Under the pieces are notes generated by a model. It had not been told where the DNA came from and did not search any database. It was given only the letters and a program-made list of their open reading frames with translations. Shown here one piece after another: positions 48,336 through 60,211 of a stretch of 64,000 nt of DNA. Source of the stretch: Ceratodon purpureus (taxonomy: Eukaryota > Streptophyta > Bryopsida > Pseudoditrichales > Ditrichaceae); assembly GCA_014871385.1 (NCBI GenBank), contig CM026426.1, forward strand, positions 67,851,692 to 67,915,691. Reading direction: 5' to 3'. Position numbers and translations under genes: made by a program. Each line of letters begins with the position of its first letter. Position 1 is the first letter of the stretch.

Positions 48336-48955
48336 TGTTAAAGGGATTTTTTGCCTTTTTACCTAGGAGCAGTAACAGTAAACAGTTAGGAGCAGTAAAA
48401 CAGTTAGGAGCAGTAAAACAGTTAGTTACTGCGGATTTCCTAGTTACTGCGTTTTGGATGAAGTTTTGACAGTCGGATGAAAAATCGACTTGGATGAAAA
48501 ACGGACAGCGGATGACGACGGCTAGGGTTTGGGGGGGGTTAGTGGGAAGGGGGTGGCGGCTCTCACTCTCTCTCACTCTCTTGCAGATTTTCAGAGCTAT
48601 GGAGGTTAGGAGGGGGACTTAGAGGTTAGGATGAGGAGGATGGTGTGGTAGAGCAGATCAGAATCTGCTAGGTACAGGACTGATTGTATGGAACAGACTT
48701 TAATGCTGAAAGTAGACTCTTTTGAGTACATTGAAGTATGTGTAATGATTACTAGGGATTTGTGGGAAATGGGGTGTTGGGTAGTTGCATTGAGAGCAGT
48801 TTGAATGGAGCAGGAACTGGGTTTGTTGAGTACAGCCTAGGAGCAGGATCTAGAGGTAGAAATAACTAGGTGGGTACTGAAATTTCTTGGGTTCTCCTTT
48901 AGATTTGGACAGTAGACTTAGCTTTTGAAGGGTGAAGCTAAATCACCCTTTAACA
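48336..48955 (+). repeat. Element C 5' LTR
   Basis: 620 bp, TG...CA, one difference from the 3' copy. It contains repeated GCAGTAA/ACAGTTA words near the start. Confidence 0.97.
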
Positions 48956-48956
48956 T

Positions 48957-48974
48957 TGGCGACCATGCATTAAG
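48957..48974 (+). promoter_or_regulatory. Element C candidate primer-binding site
   Basis: TGGCGACCATGCATTAAG begins one base after the 5' LTR, the normal place for a site complementary to a tRNA ending in CCA. It is not the tRNA-Asp or initiator-Met site and I could not assign the tRNA. Confidence 0.5.
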
Positions 48975-50232
48975 AACGGATCTGGTGGCTCTTGCTGCGA
49001 ATCTGTACAGTCCAGGACAGTTCTGGAACAGGTAGACAGGCACAGTGGCCAAGGGAGAGATTACAGTCACAGATTCGCAGTTACAGGATTACAGTCACTG
49101 CTTTACAGTCACAGATTCACAGTCACAGGATTACAGTCACTGCTTTACAGTCACAGGAGTACAGTCACAGGTTCAGAGTCACAGATTTACAGTTACAAGA
49201 TTACAGTTACAGAGTTACAGTAGTAGCAGTACCACTGATGCTGCAGCAAAAGGACAGTTCGAAGCTGAGAGGATCAGGCTCCAGAATCGAATGAGGAGGA
49301 GCCAATGTCCAAGCAGTCAACGTTAGAAGAGGACCACAGATCCAGCAGTTGGAGCGCATTTCGAAACTGACGGTACCAAGTTCCAGAATCTCGTGGAAGA
49401 CGAGCCAATGCAAATCAGTCAACGGCACAAGAGCTGAGGACAGCTCCAAAGCAGAGGGAGGATAGTCATGGGTATCAGGTATGTTCCAAACCACTGTTGA
49501 ATTCAGACAGTCAGGAAAGGAACAGTAGTTGCGTAAAAATGACCAGAAAAAAGTAGCAGTAAAAATCAAAAAAGTTACCGGCCAGTAAAAAACATTCAAG
49601 CAGTAAAAAAATATTGGTAAAAAGTTAAAAAGTTACTAGCCAGTAAAAAAGTAGCGGTAAAAAGTTGAAAATTTACCAGTCAGTCAAAACATACTCGAGT
49701 AGTAAAAAGTAACGATAAAAAGTTAAAAGTTATCAGTCAGTAAAAAACAGTGAAAACTAAGGGAAAAAAGTGCGAACAGTAAGGATAAAATAAGAGAACA
49801 GTAACTGGCTTAAGTAGAAAATGGAAAAATGGGGAAAATTGAAAAGTTAAAAACAAAACTGAATGGACAGTAGGGAACCAGGAAAAATCTGTGGTGAGAA
49901 GCTTGCAAAACTGTAATGTATGGAAGCTTGAAAAACTGAGACTATGCTAGAACTTGCGAAACTAGGGGCAGAAAACTGTCTACAGTAGGACAGTAAAGAC
50001 TGACAGGTCCCAAAGGAACCAAAGTGGAAGGGTGGAAAAAGGGATGGACTGGACAGGAACCAGGAAACAGGAGGACTAGCATCCAATGGACCAGAGGAGG
50101 GCTGAGGACAAGGAACCGACAGCACCTACCCAGGAGTTTTGAAGGAGCAGACTCAGTTACTGGAAGTACCAGCCAAACTAGAAGAGCACCTGACCAGAGA
50201 GTACCAAGGGAGGAGCAGCAAACTGTACTGCA
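48975..50232 (+). other. Element C leader with repeated TTACAGTCAC and CAGTAAAAA words
   Basis: 49065-49225 is built of roughly 10-bp units related to TTACAGTCAC, with a 42-bp near-exact duplication (GGATTACAGTCACTGCTTTA at 49086 and 49128). 49550-49800 repeats CAGTAAAAA and AAAGTTA. Open frames here reflect the repeats. It probably serves as untranslated leader with packaging signal. Confidence 0.6.
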
Positions 50233-53034
50233 ATGGACAGAGAATACCCAGGGTGGGACAAGGAGGAGATAGCCAGGAGACAAGCAGCAGAACGGTTGGC
50301 AAGATACGAACTCAGAGAGCAAAGAGCAGCAGCAGAAGTAGGAAAACCAATGGGAGGACAATTGAGTTCAGAAGAAAGTATAGCTAAAGGGAGAACCAGG
50401 GACCTGATTGATATGGACCTGGTAGGAGAGAATTCGAGCCAGGAAACAATACTTGGAATAAGCAGGAGGACAGGGTCAGCAAGAGGAGAACCTGGCCCAA
50501 GCTTCAAGAATTGGCAGGAGGATGAGGAAGAAATTCGGAAGTATGAGGGACATCCACTATCATCCAGGACCAGCAGGAGGGAATTCCCAAGGCCAGGTGA
50601 AGGAGACACACAGCATTGCTGGAACCCCCAGACCAGAATGGCATCAGCATACGACCATTTCCAGGAGGAGGAGAAGAAAGGAGGCAGCAGACCAGACACA
50701 CCGAAACCAGGGGAGAAAACACCAGGTGATTTGGTGGAGACATTGGAAACGCTGAAGAAGAAATTGGAGGAAGTTAACACTGGGGACAGAGTTCCGACAG
50801 GAGCAGCAGCACTGTCAGAGATGTACAAAACGGGTAAGCCCACACAGGTGAATCCCAGGAGACCAGTGGTACATTTTGCACAAGAACAGTTCCAAGGAAT
50901 GGAGCTGGACGAAGATGAGGAGGACAGAAGACAACTGGAGCAGTTCAAGGCCCAACAGCAGGCTAGAAGGCAAGCAGAGAGAGAACGAAGAAACCAGCAG
51001 GCACCAGAGGACCTGTACAGGAGGCAGATGGAGGAGCTAGGCCAAGCAGCCCGGTTCAGAGAGACAATGGAGGCGTGGGAAGAAAAGAACCGGGAGGAGA
51101 TCAAACTGAAGGAAGCCATGAAACTATGGCAGGAAACAAAGAGGCTTGAAGAGCAGGACTAGGAGAAGCAGAGACAGGAGGCTCTCAGAACCTGGCAGGA
51201 GACTCAAAGGAGAGAGGAGATGAAGCAGGCAGCAGAGAGAAAAGAAGCAATGCAGCAGGACTTGCTAAGACAGGAGGCTCTACGATTATTACAAGAGGCA
51301 CAGAGATTGGAGGACCAGAAGAAGAAGGAGGAAGAGATGAAAGAAGCTACCCGGCAGGCGACCCTTTACAAATGGCAGGAGATACTGAGGGAAGAGAGCC
51401 AGAAACTCCAGGCCAAACCAAGGGCGGATCCGTGGGCAGCATATGACCATTCAGTGGTTCAGGGGGACAGACCAGGTCAACTGAGGGAAGCAGAATTGAT
51501 GGGAGCACCCTACACTACATGTGCTTTACTAGGAAGGCCAGGGACAGACCATTTTTCAACCTCGAGGACTCGGGTGAGCCCAACAGGAGGAGGAGGAGCA
51601 CATTCTACCTATGTGGATCACCTCACAGGTGATGAGTACAGACCAGAAGTCAACAGAACTGCCTACTGGCCAAGCGGAGGAGCAGAAGCCGGAGCAGGAG
51701 TTCCTGACATAGGAACAGGATACAGAAGACCAGCGGAGATAATGAGAGGGATGCCATATGACACTAGGCCACCTGCAGGAATAGGAGTACCAGGAGATAC
51801 AGCGGATAGCAGTTATCCAGTGAGGCATGGTCCACCATCCTACCCACCAGCTGCTAGACCGAGAGTACCCCCAGTGACAGGACCAGTCCTTGTGGGACAG
51901 AGGAAGCCGCTGACCTACTCCAAGTACAAGGAGGGGACAAATCCAGATGCTCACATACGGCAGTTTGAAAGGACCCTATGGCACAACGGAGAAACTGATG
52001 AGCAGGTGATAATCAACCTGATGGGTACCACTTTGCTGGACAAGGTTGGTGCATGGTATGAGAATTTCCTGGAGAACCATGTCTACTGCTCATGGGAGGA
52101 TGTTAAAGCTGCTTTCAGGAGGAGGTACAGAGACCAGACTACTGATGAGGCAGTATACAGGGAATTGAAGTCCTTCAAACAGGGGGACAGAGAGAAGGTA
52201 CAGGACTACTATGATCGGTTTATGACATTAATTAAATGTCTACAATCTGATCCAGGAGAAGGGTTCCGAATCACTAACTTTCGAGCAGGACTGCTGGAGT
52301 ATATCAAGATCACTACCAGTGTGGCACCCGTCAGGAGTTTGACAGAGTTGGTGGATGCAGCTTTGAGATGCGAGGAGAACTGCACTGATTCTAGTGGTAA
52401 ACCCACTAAGATCGAAGTGAGAAAGGTGGAGACCAGCAGTAAGGCAGCCACAGTGACCAGGAAGGAACCAGACCAGGAGGCTCCAAGGAAAGCCTGTGGT
52501 ATTTGTAAGAAGCTGGGCCATGATGATAAGAACTGTTGGTACAACCCAGCTAACCAGAGGGGGTCAGGTGCAAAGAAGGAAGGAGAAGAACATGTTGGTG
52601 TCAATGAAGTCTCTGCTTCTAAACCAGTAGGAACTTACAGTTACAACCAAGGATACCAGCGACCACCTAATCCCAGGGCAGGCAGCAGCCAACAAAGGAG
52701 TTATGGTGATCAACCACCAAGTTGTTTCTTGTGTGGAGGAGTAGATCACAGAAGCTGGAACTGCCCCAAGAAGGCACAATGGGACCAGTTTTTGGCAGAC
52801 CAAGAGAAGACCAACAAGAAGCAGGATCACCATGTCAGTAATGTAGAGATTGAGCTAATAGAAGAACCTGAAGAGTCAGTGGGGGTAGCTACCATGACCA
52901 GAGCCCAGAGGCTAAAGGCAGGACTGTTACCTATCCAGGATGAATCAAGGGAACCTGAACCAAGAAAGGCCAGAACGAAGGAGGACTGGCAGGAGGAAGA
53001 GAAAATCAGGAAATCGATGCTAGAAACCTTGTAG
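50233..53034 (+). CDS. Element C gag (in-frame TAG at 51160)
   Basis: Starting at ATG 50233, the frame first encodes a highly charged Gln/Glu/Arg coiled-coil region (residues 1-420, for example QQQARRQAERERRNQQ), with a TAG at 51160-51162 inside it. The capsid-type domain lies at about residues 575-720 (PDAHIRQFERTLW, SWEDVKAAFRRRYRD, VQDYYDRFMTLIKCL), matching Retrotrans_gag. Two CCHC knuckles follow, CGICKKLGHDDKNC and CFLCGGVDHRSWNC. The frame ends with TAG at 53032 just before the protease region, which continues in the same register. ATG 50233 is chosen because TGA closes the frame a little upstream. The protein packages element RNA; the TAG codons are decay or readthrough sites. Confidence 0.85.
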
Positions 53035-53124
53035 GAAATCGAGCTTCAAGAAGAGCAGGAGAAGGCAGAAGCAGAGAAACTCAGGGCGACTTTAAAAACA
53101 GCAGAGAAGGAAGGAGATGGTGAA

Positions 53125-54018
53125 GTGCTGGATAATGAGTGGGCAGGATTCCCAGACTCAGATACACTAGCCTACAGCACCAAGACCGTCAAGCAGGAAT
53201 TGGGCGCAGAAGGGGAGACCAGTACAGAGAACAACCAGGAGCAGCACTATGCAACTGTAGTTGGAAGAAAAATACTGGACAGTCCCATTACAGTCTCACT
53301 AGGACAGCTGCTGAAGATGGCTCCTAATTTGACAGATTTTGTGAAGGCCCACGTATTCCCAGAAATGATAGCAGACCAGCCAAGTCAGCGAGAGCCAGCA
53401 CCAAGCAAGAAGCCAACAACCAGTCAACCAGGTAAGACCGATTTAATAGGCAGTCTGGCTATTGATGTTGACAGAGAACTGCCGGTGTTAACTGTGCAGA
53501 CAGGCAATGGGACTCTGGAGAATGTCCTACTGGATGGAGGATCAGGTGTGAATCTGATAACTGAGGAGGAGCGAAAAAGACTGGGCCTCAAGGACTCACA
53601 GCCTGCTCCTTTCAGATTAAGAATGGCGGACCAGACAGTCGTTGACCCGGTGGGGATGATTCGCAATGTGAAAATTCACATCCACGGTATTCCTTACCTT
53701 ATTACCTTGACTGTTATTAAAAATAAGGAAGTTAACAAAGCCTATAGTATGCTGCTAGGCAGACCATGGTTGATTGATGCTAAGGTAAATCACGATTGGG
53801 GTAACAATCTGGTTACCATCAGAGGTAATGGTACTGTAAAAACCATCTCAGTCAGTCAGAGGAAGGGGCCTAGGCCTAAGTTACCTGAAGTCCTAGTCTG
53901 CTATAATTTTACTGAAGGACTGACAGATGAGGAGGAAGCCTTGTGGTTAGCTAGTGAGCAGGACTTGCTGGCCGTTGGGACAGTCACCCTGCCTCGAATG
54001 GAGCAGAACAAGGACTAG
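53125..54018 (+). CDS. Element C aspartic protease region
   Basis: In the same frame as gag, open from 53035 with the first ATG at 53125. The retropepsin active site is VLLDGGSGVNLITEEE, with Asp-Gly-Gly in place of the common Asp-Ser/Thr-Gly; FRLRMADQTVV and SMLLGRPWLIDAKVNHDWG follow, the flap and C-terminal landmarks of gypsy proteases. It would cleave the Gag-Pol polyprotein. The frame ends at TAG 54016, after which the RT frame continues in register. Confidence 0.85.
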   Translation: MLDNEWAGFPDSDTLAYSTKTVKQELGAEGETSTENNQEQHYATVVGRKILDSPITVSLGQLLKMAPNLTDFVKAHVFPEMIADQPSQREPAPSKKPTTSQPGKTDLIGSLAIDVDRELPVLTVQTGNGTLENVLLDGGSGVNLITEEERKRLGLKDSQPAPFRLRMADQTVVDPVGMIRNVKIHIHGIPYLITLTVIKNKEVNKAYSMLLGRPWLIDAKVNHDWGNNLVTIRGNGTVKTISVSQRKGPRPKLPEVLVCYNFTEGLTDEEEALWLASEQDLLAVGTVTLPRMEQNKD

Positions 54019-54147
54019 GACAACAGAAAGGACCAGGACGACATCAAGAGCCCGACAAAGAACCAGGACCAGGACCAGGGACAAGAGGGGGGATCACAGC
54101 GAGCCTACCCAGACCATTTCTACAACTTTGAGGAGGGCAACATTGAA

Positions 54148-55887
54148 GTGGATGAGACACCAGCCCGGGAGAAAGTGAAGAAATTGAAGATAGCATCCTG
54201 GACCTTACCAGAGTCGAAGCAGTTGAGAAAAATTAACCTTGGAACAGAGGAGGAGCCCCAGTATCTGAAGATTAATGCAGCCATTAGTCCAGAACAGGCT
54301 ATTGAAGCAGAGGCTCTGTTCAGGGAATTCAAGGATGTATTTGCCTGGACTTATAAGGACCTGAAGGGTATCCCACCCTCAATTGCACAGCACAGGATTG
54401 AGTTGGAGAAGGATATCCCACCATCCCATCAGGCTAGATATTGCATGAATCCAAATTATGCCAGTATTGTGAAGCAGGACTTGGATAAACTGCTTCAGGC
54501 TGGATTCATTACACCAGTAGAGGATGCTACCTGGTTATCCCCTGTTGTTATTGTTCCTAAGAAAAATGGGAAGTTGAGAATTTGTATTGATTTTCGCAAA
54601 TTGAATGCTGCCACTAAAAAGGACCCGTATCCATTGCCATTTACTGAGGAAGTGTTGGATTCTGTGGCAGGACATGAGATGTATTCGTTTCTGGATGGGT
54701 ACTCCGGGTACCACGAGATTCAGATAGCACGAGAGGACCGGCACGAGACTGCTTTTGTAACAGATTGGGGAGCATTTGTGTGGATAGTCATGCCCTTTGG
54801 GCTGAAAAACGCACCTCCCACATACCAGAGGGCAGTAAACAAAGCCTTTCGAGATTTTATTGGTGATTTTATGAAATTGTTTTTAGATGATTTCAGTGTG
54901 TACAGTGACATTATTAGCCATCTGGTCAAGCTGAGAAAGTGTTTTGAGAAATGCCGTGAGTATGGAATAAGTTTAAATCCTGAGAAATGTTTACTACTGG
55001 TCTTCTCTGGTATTATACTGGGCCACATTGTGTCTAAGGAAGGGAAATTTCCTGATCCTAAGAAAATTGAAGCAGTAGAGAATATGCCTAGACCAGAAAA
55101 GCCAGGAGATGTTCAGGTTTTTAACGGTTTTGCCCAGTTTAACAGGTGCTACATTAAGTCGTATGCACATATCATGGAGCCAATCACCAGGCTCATGAGG
55201 AAGGCCGAGGAGTTCATCTGGTCAGACCAGTGTGAGCAGGCATGGAAGAAAATCAAGGAGCAGTACCAGAATGCGCCAATTCTCGTTGCACCAAGATGGG
55301 ACCTGGAGTTCCATGTGCATACAGATGCTTCGAATATAGCAGTAGGAGTGATGCTGGCCCAGAATCCAACAGGGAAGTGTGACCAGCCCATTTCTTATGC
55401 TAGTAGACTGTTGAATTCTGCTGAGAGGAACTACAGTACTACTGAAAGGGAAGCTTTGGCAATGGTTTATGCTCTAAACAAGTATAGGCATTATCTGCTG
55501 GGAAATAAATTTGTTTTCTATGTTGACCATATGGCACTGGTGTATCTGGTCAATAAGCCGCAGGTGTCAGGACGGATAGCAAGGTGGCTACTGCTGTTTC
55601 AAGAATACGATTTCACAGTGGTGTATAAGCCAGGAAAGAATCATGGTGTGGCAGATGCGATGTCAAGACTGCCCAACGGAGAACCAGCAACTGGTGTCGA
55701 GGACCAGACCAAGGATGCAAGTTTGTTTTATATTAAACCAGAATGGTTAGAGGATGTACGTTCTTACCTGAAATCTGGTGTTGTACAACAGGACTTGTCT
55801 AAGGAGGAGCAGAGGAAGCTGATTCTGAAGTCACTGCCCTATACACTGGTCCAGGGAGTTCTGCACAAGCGAGACATGATCTGGTAG
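54148..55887 (+). CDS. Element C reverse transcriptase and RNase H
   Basis: Open from 54019 in the gag frame; first ATG at 54148. RT motifs in order: [46 protein letters not shown], catalytic FLDDFSVYS, and [16 protein letters not shown]. RNase H carries all acidic residues: [30 protein letters not shown] and GVADAMSRL. The frame stops at TAG 55885 because of an apparent one-base loss about ten bases earlier; reading in the next frame from there gives [13 protein letters not shown] and leads directly into integrase. Confidence 0.93.
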   Translation: MDETPAREKVKKLKIASWTLPESKQLRKINLGTEEEPQYLKINAAISPEQAIEAEALFREFKDVFAWTYKDLKGIPPSIAQHRIELEKDIPPSHQARYCMNPNYASIVKQDLDKLLQAGFITPVEDATWLSPVVIVPKKNGKLRICIDFRKLNAATKKDPYPLPFTEEVLDSVAGHEMYSFLDGYSGYHEIQIAREDRHETAFVTDWGAFVWIVMPFGLKNAPPTYQRAVNKAFRDFIGDFMKLFLDDFSVYSDIISHLVKLRKCFEKCREYGISLNPEKCLLLVFSGIILGHIVSKEGKFPDPKKIEAVENMPRPEKPGDVQVFNGFAQFNRCYIKSYAHIMEPITRLMRKAEEFIWSDQCEQAWKKIKEQYQNAPILVAPRWDLEFHVHTDASNIAVGVMLAQNPTGKCDQPISYASRLLNSAERNYSTTEREALAMVYALNKYRHYLLGNKFVFYVDHMALVYLVNKPQVSGRIARWLLLFQEYDFTVVYKPGKNHGVADAMSRLPNGEPATGVEDQTKDASLFYIKPEWLEDVRSYLKSGVVQQDLSKEEQRKLILKSLPYTLVQGVLHKRDMIW

Positions 55888-55907
55888 TCAGGAGGGTACT
55901 AGACCCA

Positions 55908-58322
55908 ATGCAGGCAGAGGTGGTGATGAAGGAGATGCACAATGGAGTAGCAGGTGGTCATTTTTCACAAGATATTACCAGCAGGAAGATACTGGACGCC
56001 GGATACTGGTGGCCAGCGATACATCGGGATGTTGCAGAATACTGCAAGGCGTGTGACAGATGCCAGAGAGTGGGAGGCATGGCAAATACTGGTTTAGCTA
56101 CCTTAGTGGCCAGTATGCCAGCAGAACCATTTATGAAATGGGGATTGGACTTTATCGGGCCCATTAAACCAACAGCATCCAGAACAGGGAACATGTACAT
56201 ACTCGTGGCTACAGATTATGCTACCAAGTGGGTGGAGGCAAGGGCGCTCAAAACCAACTCAGCAGCAGTTACTGCTAAGTTTTTATATGAGCAGATCCTT
56301 TCAAGATACGGGTGTCCCTTGACACTTGTAAGTGACCAGTGTTCTCATTTTATAAATGAGGCTATAGAACACCTGGTGGAGCATTTTCTGCTCCAGCATC
56401 GTACATCAACAACCTATTACCCCCAGGGTAATGGCCAGGCTGAATCAACAAACAAGGTGATTGGTCACCTACTGAGCAAGCTGGTCAATGATAGGCGAAC
56501 AGATTGGGATGAGCATCTTCATACTGTACTACTCTCCTACAGGACTGCTTACAAGGTGACTACAGGTTACACACCATTTCAACTGGTCTATGGCTTACAT
56601 CCGTTAATGCCAACAGGGTACATAATACCAACCAGGAAGACCAGCTCAGAAATTGATTATACACCAACCAGGGTGTTGGCAGCCAGGATTGCGGATTTGG
56701 AGCAGATGGACACTTCAAGACTAGAGGCCCAGGAAGCAGTAGGGGCCAAGCAGTGGAACAGGGCACTTTGGAGCCAGCAACACTACAAACGAAAGGATTT
56801 TCAAATAGGCGATTATGTGCTCTGGTATCCCAAGGGCCATAAGGAGCATGTGGGGAAATTCAAAAGTCGGTGGTTTGGACCTTATAGGGTCCAGTACAGG
56901 CTCCCCAACAACACTGCTCTGCTGGTCCAGGTAAAAAATTTTGAACCTGATCCAGTATTGGTAAACATCAATAAGTTAAAACCATACAGATTTTATGAAA
57001 AGGAAAACAGGGTAGTGGAAACCAGGACACCAGGACATTTGACCAGAGGATTGGTCAACGAGCAAAAGGGGGATAGTGTCCAGTCAGGGTTAGAAAATAC
57101 AGGGATAAAAAGTGAAAAAAACTGTAAAGAAGGAGGCAGTGAAGCAGTAAAACAGCAGAAGGATAAAGAAAACAGTGAGAGAAAAATGAAAAATCAAAAG
57201 AAAAATAAAAATGAGCAAGAGGAAGGACAGAAAGCAGGGGAAGGAGACATGGAGGAGATGATTGAAAAAAATAAAGGGAATGAAAAAAATAAAGAAGTAG
57301 TAAAAAAAGAAAAAACAAAAGAAAAAGAAGAGTTAGTGATAGTGGGATGTGGAATGATAGAAGTCATAAGGGGGAGAGAAAAAGGAATGGGACAGTTTAG
57401 AGGGCGGCCCATTAAGAAGGAGGACGGACAGAGTTCATCCGAACAGGATACTTCATCCATCCGACGGGAGGGAAGACTGGATGAAGTCCGAACGGGACTG
57501 GAGGAGGACCTTGGACCGGGTCAGGGTATTAGGGGTTTAGAGCCGCAGCCAAGGAGAAGCGCCGACATTGCATTCTGGAGTTGCCAACAAAATAGGGCGA
57601 GCAGCGTGATTTGGAGAGAGGAAGAGGCGAGAGAAGGCCAAGGTGAGGAAGTTGAGAGAGAACTTAGAGCAGATCATAGCACAGGGATAGAGAACAGTGA
57701 GGCAGATACTTTCGGAGAAGCTAGGGAGAGAGAGTGGCGCAGTTTGGGGCAGGTAGGTGACTTCACTCACACGAGAGGACCAGCGCAGTTCAACCCGGAA
57801 GAGAGGGCGGCGCAGTTTCGGGAAGAAGAACAGCAGCAGCAGCGGCTCCAAGAGGAGCAGCGGCGCCGACACACCAAGGAGGAGCATCAGCAGCAGCGGC
57901 TCCAAGAGGAGCAGCGGCGCCGACACACCAAGGAGGAGCATCAACATCAGCGGCTTCAAGAGGAGCAGCGGCGCCAACCCACCAACAAGGAGCACCAGCA
58001 GCAGCGGCTCCAAGAGAAGCAGCGACAGCTCCGAGAGGAGCAGCAGCGCCAGTTCCAACTCAAGCAGCAACAGCTCAGGGAGGAGCAACAAAGCCAGCTT
58101 CAAGAGAAGCAGCGGCGACTCTGGGAGGAACAACAGTGCGAGTTTCAAGAGAAACAGCGGCTTCTACAGAAGGAGCACCAGCACCGAATCGAGGAGAAGT
58201 ACCGGCAGCCTGATCGGGGAACTCTTCACTGCAGCGGGTTGGAAACCCTAAGGGGCGGCGACAGACAGGAAGAAGAAGGACACCGAGGCAGGGAAGACGA
58301 GGATCAACAGGAGGCTGTATAG
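55908..58322 (+). CDS. Element C integrase with long Gln/Glu/Arg-rich C-terminal tail
   Basis: The zinc module H-x6-H...C-x2-C is seen in [12 protein letters not shown] to [12 protein letters not shown]. The D-D-E residues are in [20 protein letters not shown] (Cys where Gly is usual) and [10 protein letters not shown]. The GPY/F module is [20 protein letters not shown]. Residues from about 365 onwards are not integrase-like: a Lys/Glu-rich tract, then four 18-residue repeats of the type [18 protein letters not shown] and further Gln/Glu/Arg helix. No chromodomain is visible. The frame ends at TAG 58320 but the same register stays readable beyond. Integrase inserts the cDNA; the tail could be a coiled-coil tether or a run-on into a separate gene. 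Confidence 0.9.
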   Translation: MQAEVVMKEMHNGVAGGHFSQDITSRKILDAGYWWPAIHRDVAEYCKACDRCQRVGGMANTGLATLVASMPAEPFMKWGLDFIGPIKPTASRTGNMYILVATDYATKWVEARALKTNSAAVTAKFLYEQILSRYGCPLTLVSDQCSHFINEAIEHLVEHFLLQHRTSTTYYPQGNGQAESTNKVIGHLLSKLVNDRRTDWDEHLHTVLLSYRTAYKVTTGYTPFQLVYGLHPLMPTGYIIPTRKTSSEIDYTPTRVLAARIADLEQMDTSRLEAQEAVGAKQWNRALWSQQHYKRKDFQIGDYVLWYPKGHKEHVGKFKSRWFGPYRVQYRLPNNTALLVQVKNFEPDPVLVNINKLKPYRFYEKENRVVETRTPGHLTRGLVNEQKGDSVQSGLENTGIKSEKNCKEGGSEAVKQQKDKENSERKMKNQKKNKNEQEEGQKAGEGDMEEMIEKNKGNEKNKEVVKKEKTKEKEELVIVGCGMIEVIRGREKGMGQFRGRPIKKEDGQSSSEQDTSSIRREGRLDEVRTGLEEDLGPGQGIRGLEPQPRRSADIAFWSCQQNRASSVIWREEEAREGQGEEVERELRADHSTGIENSEADTFGEAREREWRSLGQVGDFTHTRGPAQFNPEERAAQFREEEQQQQRLQEEQRRRHTKEEHQQQRLQEEQRRRHTKEEHQHQRLQEEQRRQPTNKEHQQQRLQEKQRQLREEQQRQFQLKQQQLREEQQSQLQEKQRRLWEEQQCEFQEKQRLLQKEHQHRIEEKYRQPDRGTLHCSGLETLRGGDRQEEEGHRGREDEDQQEAV
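57831..58020 (+). repeat. 54-bp coding tandem repeats in the integrase tail
   Basis: Four imperfect 54-bp copies encoding [18 protein letters not shown]-type units, followed by more degenerate Gln/Glu repeats to about 58200. Confidence 0.85.
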
Positions 58323-58976
58323 TTCAGAAGCAGTGGAAGGGAGATTCGGTTCATAGAGGAAGAACAAGGGCAGCAACATCAGGGCCAGCAAAGACATTCC
58401 ACTCAGGTATTTTCCACGACAATTGAGTTTTGGCGCACATTGTAGATTGAGCACAGGAAGAGCAGGGAAGGTCATACTCCGAATGAGGGAACTATAGAGC
58501 CAAGGGGACTGGTCGGATCGGTGGAAAGGGAAAATCAGGTCAGAGAAGGAAGGGGAAACAGAGTGAAAGCAGAAGGAGTAGAGGATCACTTCGGGACTCA
58601 AGAACCGCGACTGACTTTCCAAGATTGGGCCAGGGAGGAGAATAGGGAAGGAGAAAAAACAGTAGGAGGGACAACCAGAATACAGGGAGGAACGATGGCG
58701 ACGGAAGGAACCACAGGGCAGAGGGAAGGAAAGGAGCCAGCCCAGAAGCAGGGACAGTCTAAGAAAGGGAACCTGCACCAGTACATGAAGGGACCAGAGA
58801 CAGCAGGGCAGGTCGAAGAGATGGAGATACAGGAGGGAGAGGAGGCTCCGCCACAGCCAACTCAAGCTACCTCCGAAGGGGACCGAAGGCCAGCACCAGT
58901 CTTGGAGCCAGAGCTGAAGAAAGCAGGAGCAGGAACCCGAAGAAAACAGACGGAGGCCATGGCCAGAGCTCCTTAG
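58323..58976 (+). pseudogene. Element C in-register continuation between integrase and ORF3
   Basis: The integrase frame continues with TAG at 58443 and ends at TAG 58974. The product is Glu/Arg/Gly-rich and without motifs (first ATG 58521). TAG 58974 is six bases before the ORF3 ATG, in the same register. It is a linker or the end of the integrase tail. Confidence 0.5.
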
Positions 58977-58982
58977 CAAATC

Positions 58983-60173
58983 ATGGTAACCAGGAAGAAG
59001 AAGAGGGGAATGAAGCTTACCTTTCTTCCCCTAGAACACTGGAAAACTTGGAGAGATCTGAAGGACGATGTCTGGGCTGAAAAGGTAAGCCTCGGGAATT
59101 TCTATGAGTATACATGGCCAACCCCTAGGACAGAGTTAGTTGCAGATTTTATAGAGGGTTTCCAGTACATAAAAGGGGAGAAACCGGACAATACCACCCC
59201 GATCAGAGCCTCGGTGAGAGGAATTCCAGTGGAGATCACCGCATGGACTATACAGCAGGCATTAGGGCTAGAAGGGAGCAAGATCGCACCAAGTCCCAAG
59301 GCTAACGGAGAATTGGACACCCGACACATGAAGCAGTTTGGTCTCACCCGAGCAGATCACACTTCTGATGGGACCAGGATCAAGGGGTTCGATGAACCAT
59401 ATCAAGACAGAGTCAAGGCACTGGTGGAGATCATGTGCGTAAAGAAGAAGTCATTCTATGCTAGCAACGAACTGCTGGAAAACATATACCAGGCCGTGAG
59501 GAAGGGGGACCATAACTGGGCCCCATTGATTTTGTCCAGCCTACGCCGAATGCTGATTCGGGTCCACACCAGCGAGACCAGGGAGATCAAAGGGGGCGAA
59601 CTTATAGATGCTCTGCTGAGAAACTGGTTCCCAGATGAGGAGCAGTATGTCGACCCGGAGCCACGCCAGGAGGATGAGGAGGACGAGGACCAGGATAGCG
59701 AGGGTCAGCCTGATATAACACCTATCAGGCCGGAGGCAGACCTTCCACCAGATGGAATTAGCGAGGAGGGGACCACACTACGACGACTGACCAGGGGCAG
59801 AAAGGACCAGGAGAAGAAAGCCGAGGAGCAGCATTCTCTACCCCCACAGCAGGAACGAGGCACCAGGAAGCGCAAGAGGAAGGTTCAGTCCTCCCCCTCT
59901 ACACAAAAAGATCAGGGGGCCACCTTCAAAAGATTGAGGAGGCAGAACAAGCAGCCAAGGTATAGGGACAGCACTACAGGATCTCTGGATTCAGTGGAGG
60001 CAGCAGAAGTTGAAAGAGGCGCTATCACCTCCAAGACTAGGCGAACCCCAAAAGCCAAGGCTAAGGAGCACCAGAAGGGAGGGACAGAGCAGCCACCAGC
60101 TGAGACACCTAGGGAGGCGTCCAGGACCTTACATGGAGAACCTCTCAGCATACCGGAGAGACCAGTAACCTAG
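58983..60173 (+). CDS. Element C ORF3, N-terminal part
   Basis: Begins MVTRKKKRGMKLTF. The shared ORF3 domain spans residues about 10-220: FYEYTWPTPRTELVADFIEG, SVRGIPVEITAWTIQQALGL, KQFGLTRADHTSDGTRI, FYASNELLENIYQAV and LIDALLRNWFPDEEQ. The VRG-x-PVEIT-x-x-x-I core resembles the Transposase_32-like domain described from plant transposons (assignment from memory). An acidic stretch (QEDEEDEDQDSEGQ) and a Lys/Arg-rich region (GTRKRKRKVQSS) suggest nuclear targeting. The frame closes at TAG 60171; the following ORF4, one frame over, holds the coiled coil that in element A belongs to the same protein, so a frameshift near 60170 has probably split it. No enzymatic motif is visible. Confidence 0.75.
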   Translation: MVTRKKKRGMKLTFLPLEHWKTWRDLKDDVWAEKVSLGNFYEYTWPTPRTELVADFIEGFQYIKGEKPDNTTPIRASVRGIPVEITAWTIQQALGLEGSKIAPSPKANGELDTRHMKQFGLTRADHTSDGTRIKGFDEPYQDRVKALVEIMCVKKKSFYASNELLENIYQAVRKGDHNWAPLILSSLRRMLIRVHTSETREIKGGELIDALLRNWFPDEEQYVDPEPRQEDEEDEDQDSEGQPDITPIRPEADLPPDGISEEGTTLRRLTRGRKDQEKKAEEQHSLPPQQERGTRKRKRKVQSSPSTQKDQGATFKRLRRQNKQPRYRDSTTGSLDSVEAAEVERGAITSKTRRTPKAKAKEHQKGGTEQPPAETPREASRTLHGEPLSIPERPVT

Positions 60174-60211
60174 AACCACCAGTATTGGAACAACAAGGGA
60201 GTTTAGCACCG

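Noticed and set aside
48304-48576. Open frame inside the element C LTR (and its copy at 61241-61543)
   Set aside because: Occurs in both LTR copies as noncoding regulatory sequence; no protein features.
50178-51119. 313-codon minus-strand open frame opposite gag of element C
   Set aside because: Serine/leucine-rich shadow of the Gln/Glu-rich gag coding strand.
57537-58148. 203-codon leucine-rich minus-strand frame
   Set aside because: Complement of the CAG/GAG-rich integrase tail repeats; low complexity.
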